Positions 62,141-64,000 of a DNA stretch of 64,000 nucleotides are shown here, one piece after another. The notes under the pieces are model-generated. The model worked only from the letters and a program-made list of their open reading frames with translations. It made no database searches and had not been told where the DNA came from. The stretch is from DASSJT01 sp963715025 (GTDB lineage: Bacteria > Actinomycetota > Actinomycetes > Actinomycetales > Dermatophilaceae): positions 434,001 through 498,000 of the forward strand of contig CAVQQQ010000001.1 of assembly GCA_963715025.1 (NCBI GenBank), given 5' to 3'. How positions within the stretch are numbered: position 1 is the stretch's first letter; each line of letters starts with the position of its first letter. A program made the translations under genes and the position numbers.

Positions 62141-64000
62141 ATGGGCGTGAGGGTGCGCGACTCCTCCCCGCCGCTGCGGCGGGAGCTGGTCATCGGGCTG
62201 GCGACGTTCGGCGTCTACATCGCGGTCGAACTGGTGGGCGGTGTGGGCGGCCGGCGGGCGGCCGACCAGCACGCGCGGACCATCGCTCGACTCGAGCACT
62301 CGCTGGGGATCGATGTCGAGGCGGCCCTGAACCGCTGGCTGGCGCCTCACCCAGTGCTGGCGACGGTTGCCAACTATGAGTATGCCTTCGGCTACCTGGC
62401 CGCAGCGGCGGTGCTGATCGTCTGGTGCTACCTCCGCCGCCCCCTTGCCTATCCCTTCGTCCGCAACTCCTTCATCGTGCTCAACCTCATCGGCATAGCG
62501 TGCTTCCTGCTGTATCCCCTCACCCCACCGCGGAAGCTGCCGGAACTCGGCCTCGTCGACACGGTCCGCGAAGGCCACACCTGGGGGTCATGGGGATCGT
62601 CATGGATCGAGCACGCGAACCAGCAGGCGGCCATGCCCTCCATGCACCTGGCTTGGGCCCTGTGGGTCAGCGTCATGCTTCCCGGGCTCACTCGCTCCCG
62701 ATGGGCCAGGGCACTCAGTGCACTCAACGTCGGGATCACCACGCTGGTCATCGTGGCCACGGCCAACCATTTCGTGCTCGACGCTCTCGCGGCTGTTGTG
62801 GCCGTGGCGCTTGCCGTTGGATTGGCCGGTCTGTGGGAACGCAGACGCGGACCGGCTCGGGACACGCATGGAAGGGTGGTGCCGTCGGCGGACGCCTTCT
62901 TCTGGTACCTCGAACCCGACGCGCCCCAGCACGTTGGCGGCCTGGGGCTCTTCGCGCCGTCGCCCGAGGGCATCCCTCGCCTCGACGATGTGCGGCGCAA
63001 GGTGGAGGAGTCGCTGGCCACGCTCCCCCGCTTCCGCCAGATGCTCGTCGCAGATTCGCGGTGGCGCCGGCCCCGCTGGGTTGAGGTCCACTCGATGGAC
63101 CTCAACAGGCACGTGACTGAGCACGACCTGGCCACACCGAGAGGGGGGCCAGGGGGCATCAGGTCATTGCATGAGTACGTCGCCGAGCTGGCTGCCGCGC
63201 CCCTGCCCGTCGACTCGCCGATGTGGCGTGTCGTCGTCGTTCGCGGAGTTGCGTCCGACCAGTCGGCGATGGTTCTGCTGGCCCACCACACCATCGCGGA
63301 CGGGCTCGGGGTCATCGGGTCCGCGCTGCAACTGTTCGATCCCCCGGTCGAGCCGGGCAACCGGCCGGTTCGGGGGCGCGCCATCGCTGGGGCGCTGCAG
63401 CGCGCAGCATTGACGTCAGTGGGACTGGCCCAGCTGGCGACAGACGGTTCGCCGCGGGCACCGCTGAGCCGCATGTCGTCACCCAGGAGGGACTTCGCCG
63501 CGGCGTCGATCGATCTCGACCTGGTACGCACCGCCGCGGACAGGCACGGGTGTCGCGTCACCGATGTGCTGCTCTGCGCTGTCGCAGCCGGGTTCTCCCG
63601 TGGGCGACCCGACCTTGCGCCGCTGGTGGGATCGCAGCTGCGCGTCGCGGTACCGCTGCCGGTCCTCGGCTCAAGGAACGGCAGCGGGTCAGGGAACGTG
63701 ACCTCGGGCGTGATGGTCGACCTGCCACTGGCGCCGATGCCCGAGCAGCAGCGGCTGGCCGTGATCGCGGGGCGGGACCGGCGACTGCGCACCCCCTCGC
63801 GTGCGCTAGCCTCGCGCGCCGTCCTGGCCCGCGGTCTGGCGCTGGCGCCGGCACCCGGGGCTCGCTGGTTCGCCCGCACTGTCTACGGACACCGGTTCTT
63901 CCACGGGATCGTCTCCAACCTGGACGGGCCGAACCAGCAGCTCTGGCTGGGCGGAGCCAGGCTCACCGAGGTCGTGCCGATCCTGCCGCTCGCTCCCGGA
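62141..64000 (+). CDS. PAP2-like phosphatase fused to WS/DGAT acyltransferase, runs off right edge
   Basis: A frame of 620 codons from the ATG at 62141 is open to the end of the window, so the C-terminus is missing. Residues about 1-230 form a polytopic PAP2/Aur1-type domain with AMPSMHLAWALW (catalytic His of the PSMH motif) and ANHFVLDAL (HxxxD). From about 245 a WS/DGAT domain begins (PSADAFFWYLEPD, RFRQMLVADSRWRRPRW) with the catalytic AHHTIADGLG (HHxxxDG), GNVTSGVMVDLPL and SNLDGPNQQ motifs. The pairing suggests dephosphorylation of phosphatidate to diacylglycerol, then acylation to triacylglycerol. Tgs1 is a core dormancy gene elsewhere. No DosR-like box is seen just upstream. Confidence 0.88.
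   Translation, partial: MGVRVRDSSPPLRRELVIGLATFGVYIAVELVGGVGGRRAADQHARTIARLEHSLGIDVEAALNRWLAPHPVLATVANYEYAFGYLAAAAVLIVWCYLRRPLAYPFVRNSFIVLNLIGIACFLLYPLTPPRKLPELGLVDTVREGHTWGSWGSSWIEHANQQAAMPSMHLAWALWVSVMLPGLTRSRWARALSALNVGITTLVIVATANHFVLDALAAVVAVALAVGLAGLWERRRGPARDTHGRVVPSADAFFWYLEPDAPQHVGGLGLFAPSPEGIPRLDDVRRKVEESLATLPRFRQMLVADSRWRRPRWVEVHSMDLNRHVTEHDLATPRGGPGGIRSLHEYVAELAAAPLPVDSPMWRVVVVRGVASDQSAMVLLAHHTIADGLGVIGSALQLFDPPVEPGNRPVRGRAIAGALQRAALTSVGLAQLATDGSPRAPLSRMSSPRRDFAAASIDLDLVRTAADRHGCRVTDVLLCAVAAGFSRGRPDLAPLVGSQLRVAVPLPVLGSRNGSGSGNVTSGVMVDLPLAPMPEQQRLAVIAGRDRRLRTPSRALASRAVLARGLALAPAPGARWFARTVYGHRFFHGIVSNLDGPNQQLWLGGARLTEVVPILPLAPG

Overview
This is about 64 kb of high-GC chromosomal DNA (roughly 70% GC by eye) from an actinobacterium. 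The evidence is actinobacterial gene families (a DevR/DevS pair, an HspR-like regulator, a DUF1918-DUF1876 protein, a WS/DGAT acyltransferase), GTG and probable leaderless starts, and tightly overlapping operons. It is not mycobacterial in layout. A Micrococcales / Intrasporangiaceae-type host is a guess.

The central feature (about 5-41 kb) is a DosR/DevR-type dormancy or hypoxia regulon packed into one locus. It encodes a response regulator very close to mycobacterial DosR (6252-6905) and a GAF-GAF sensor kinase of the DosS/DosT type (14005-15840). At least thirteen copies of a DosR-like palindrome, GGG(A/C)C-N4-G(T/G)CCC or close to it, lie 36-110 bp in front of most transcription units. 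The genes behind these boxes are universal stress proteins, pyridoxamine-oxidase-like flavoproteins, pyruvate phosphate dikinase, a CBS-BON protein, a GNAT/acyl-CoA-synthetase fusion, a sulfide:quinone oxidoreductase-DsrC-DsrE2 operon, Hsp20 with a DUF1918-DUF1876 protein, a flavodoxin-aldolase unit, and an acyl-CoA synthetase-pyruvate dehydrogenase-acyl carrier protein operon. Acetate kinase, a CoA transferase, a zinc alcohol dehydrogenase and a CtpF-like P-type ATPase sit among them. Together they suggest a programme for low-oxygen energy conservation: acetate and acetyl-CoA interconversion, PPi-dependent pyruvate/PEP cycling, sulfide oxidation into the quinone pool, and protein and ribosome protection.

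The flanks are more ordinary. The left end (1-5.2 kb) has secreted phosphoesterase genes and small membrane proteins. From 41 to 48 kb there is a membrane-anchored alkaline-phosphatase-superfamily protein, an amylosucrase-like GH13 enzyme, a second Hsp20 divergent from an HspR-like regulator, an SDR and a CPBP protease. From 48.5 to 57 kb there is a CarH-type B12 photoreceptor-repressor with a clear 11-bp-repeat operator, a coupled MMPL transporter, a Tat-exported multicopper oxidase and a copper P-type ATPase behind a CsoR-type palindrome. From 57.5 to 62 kb there is an OmpR-type two-component system and an ABC exporter. The right edge cuts through a PAP2-WS/DGAT fusion that could make triacylglycerol, another classic dormancy function.

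Five otherwise intact genes carry seven frame breaks, each compatible with a single-base indel. This looks more like residual assembly error than decay. The heptamer GTATGCC/GGCATAC is strongly over-represented throughout the window. No rRNA, tRNA, CRISPR array or insertion sequence was recognised.
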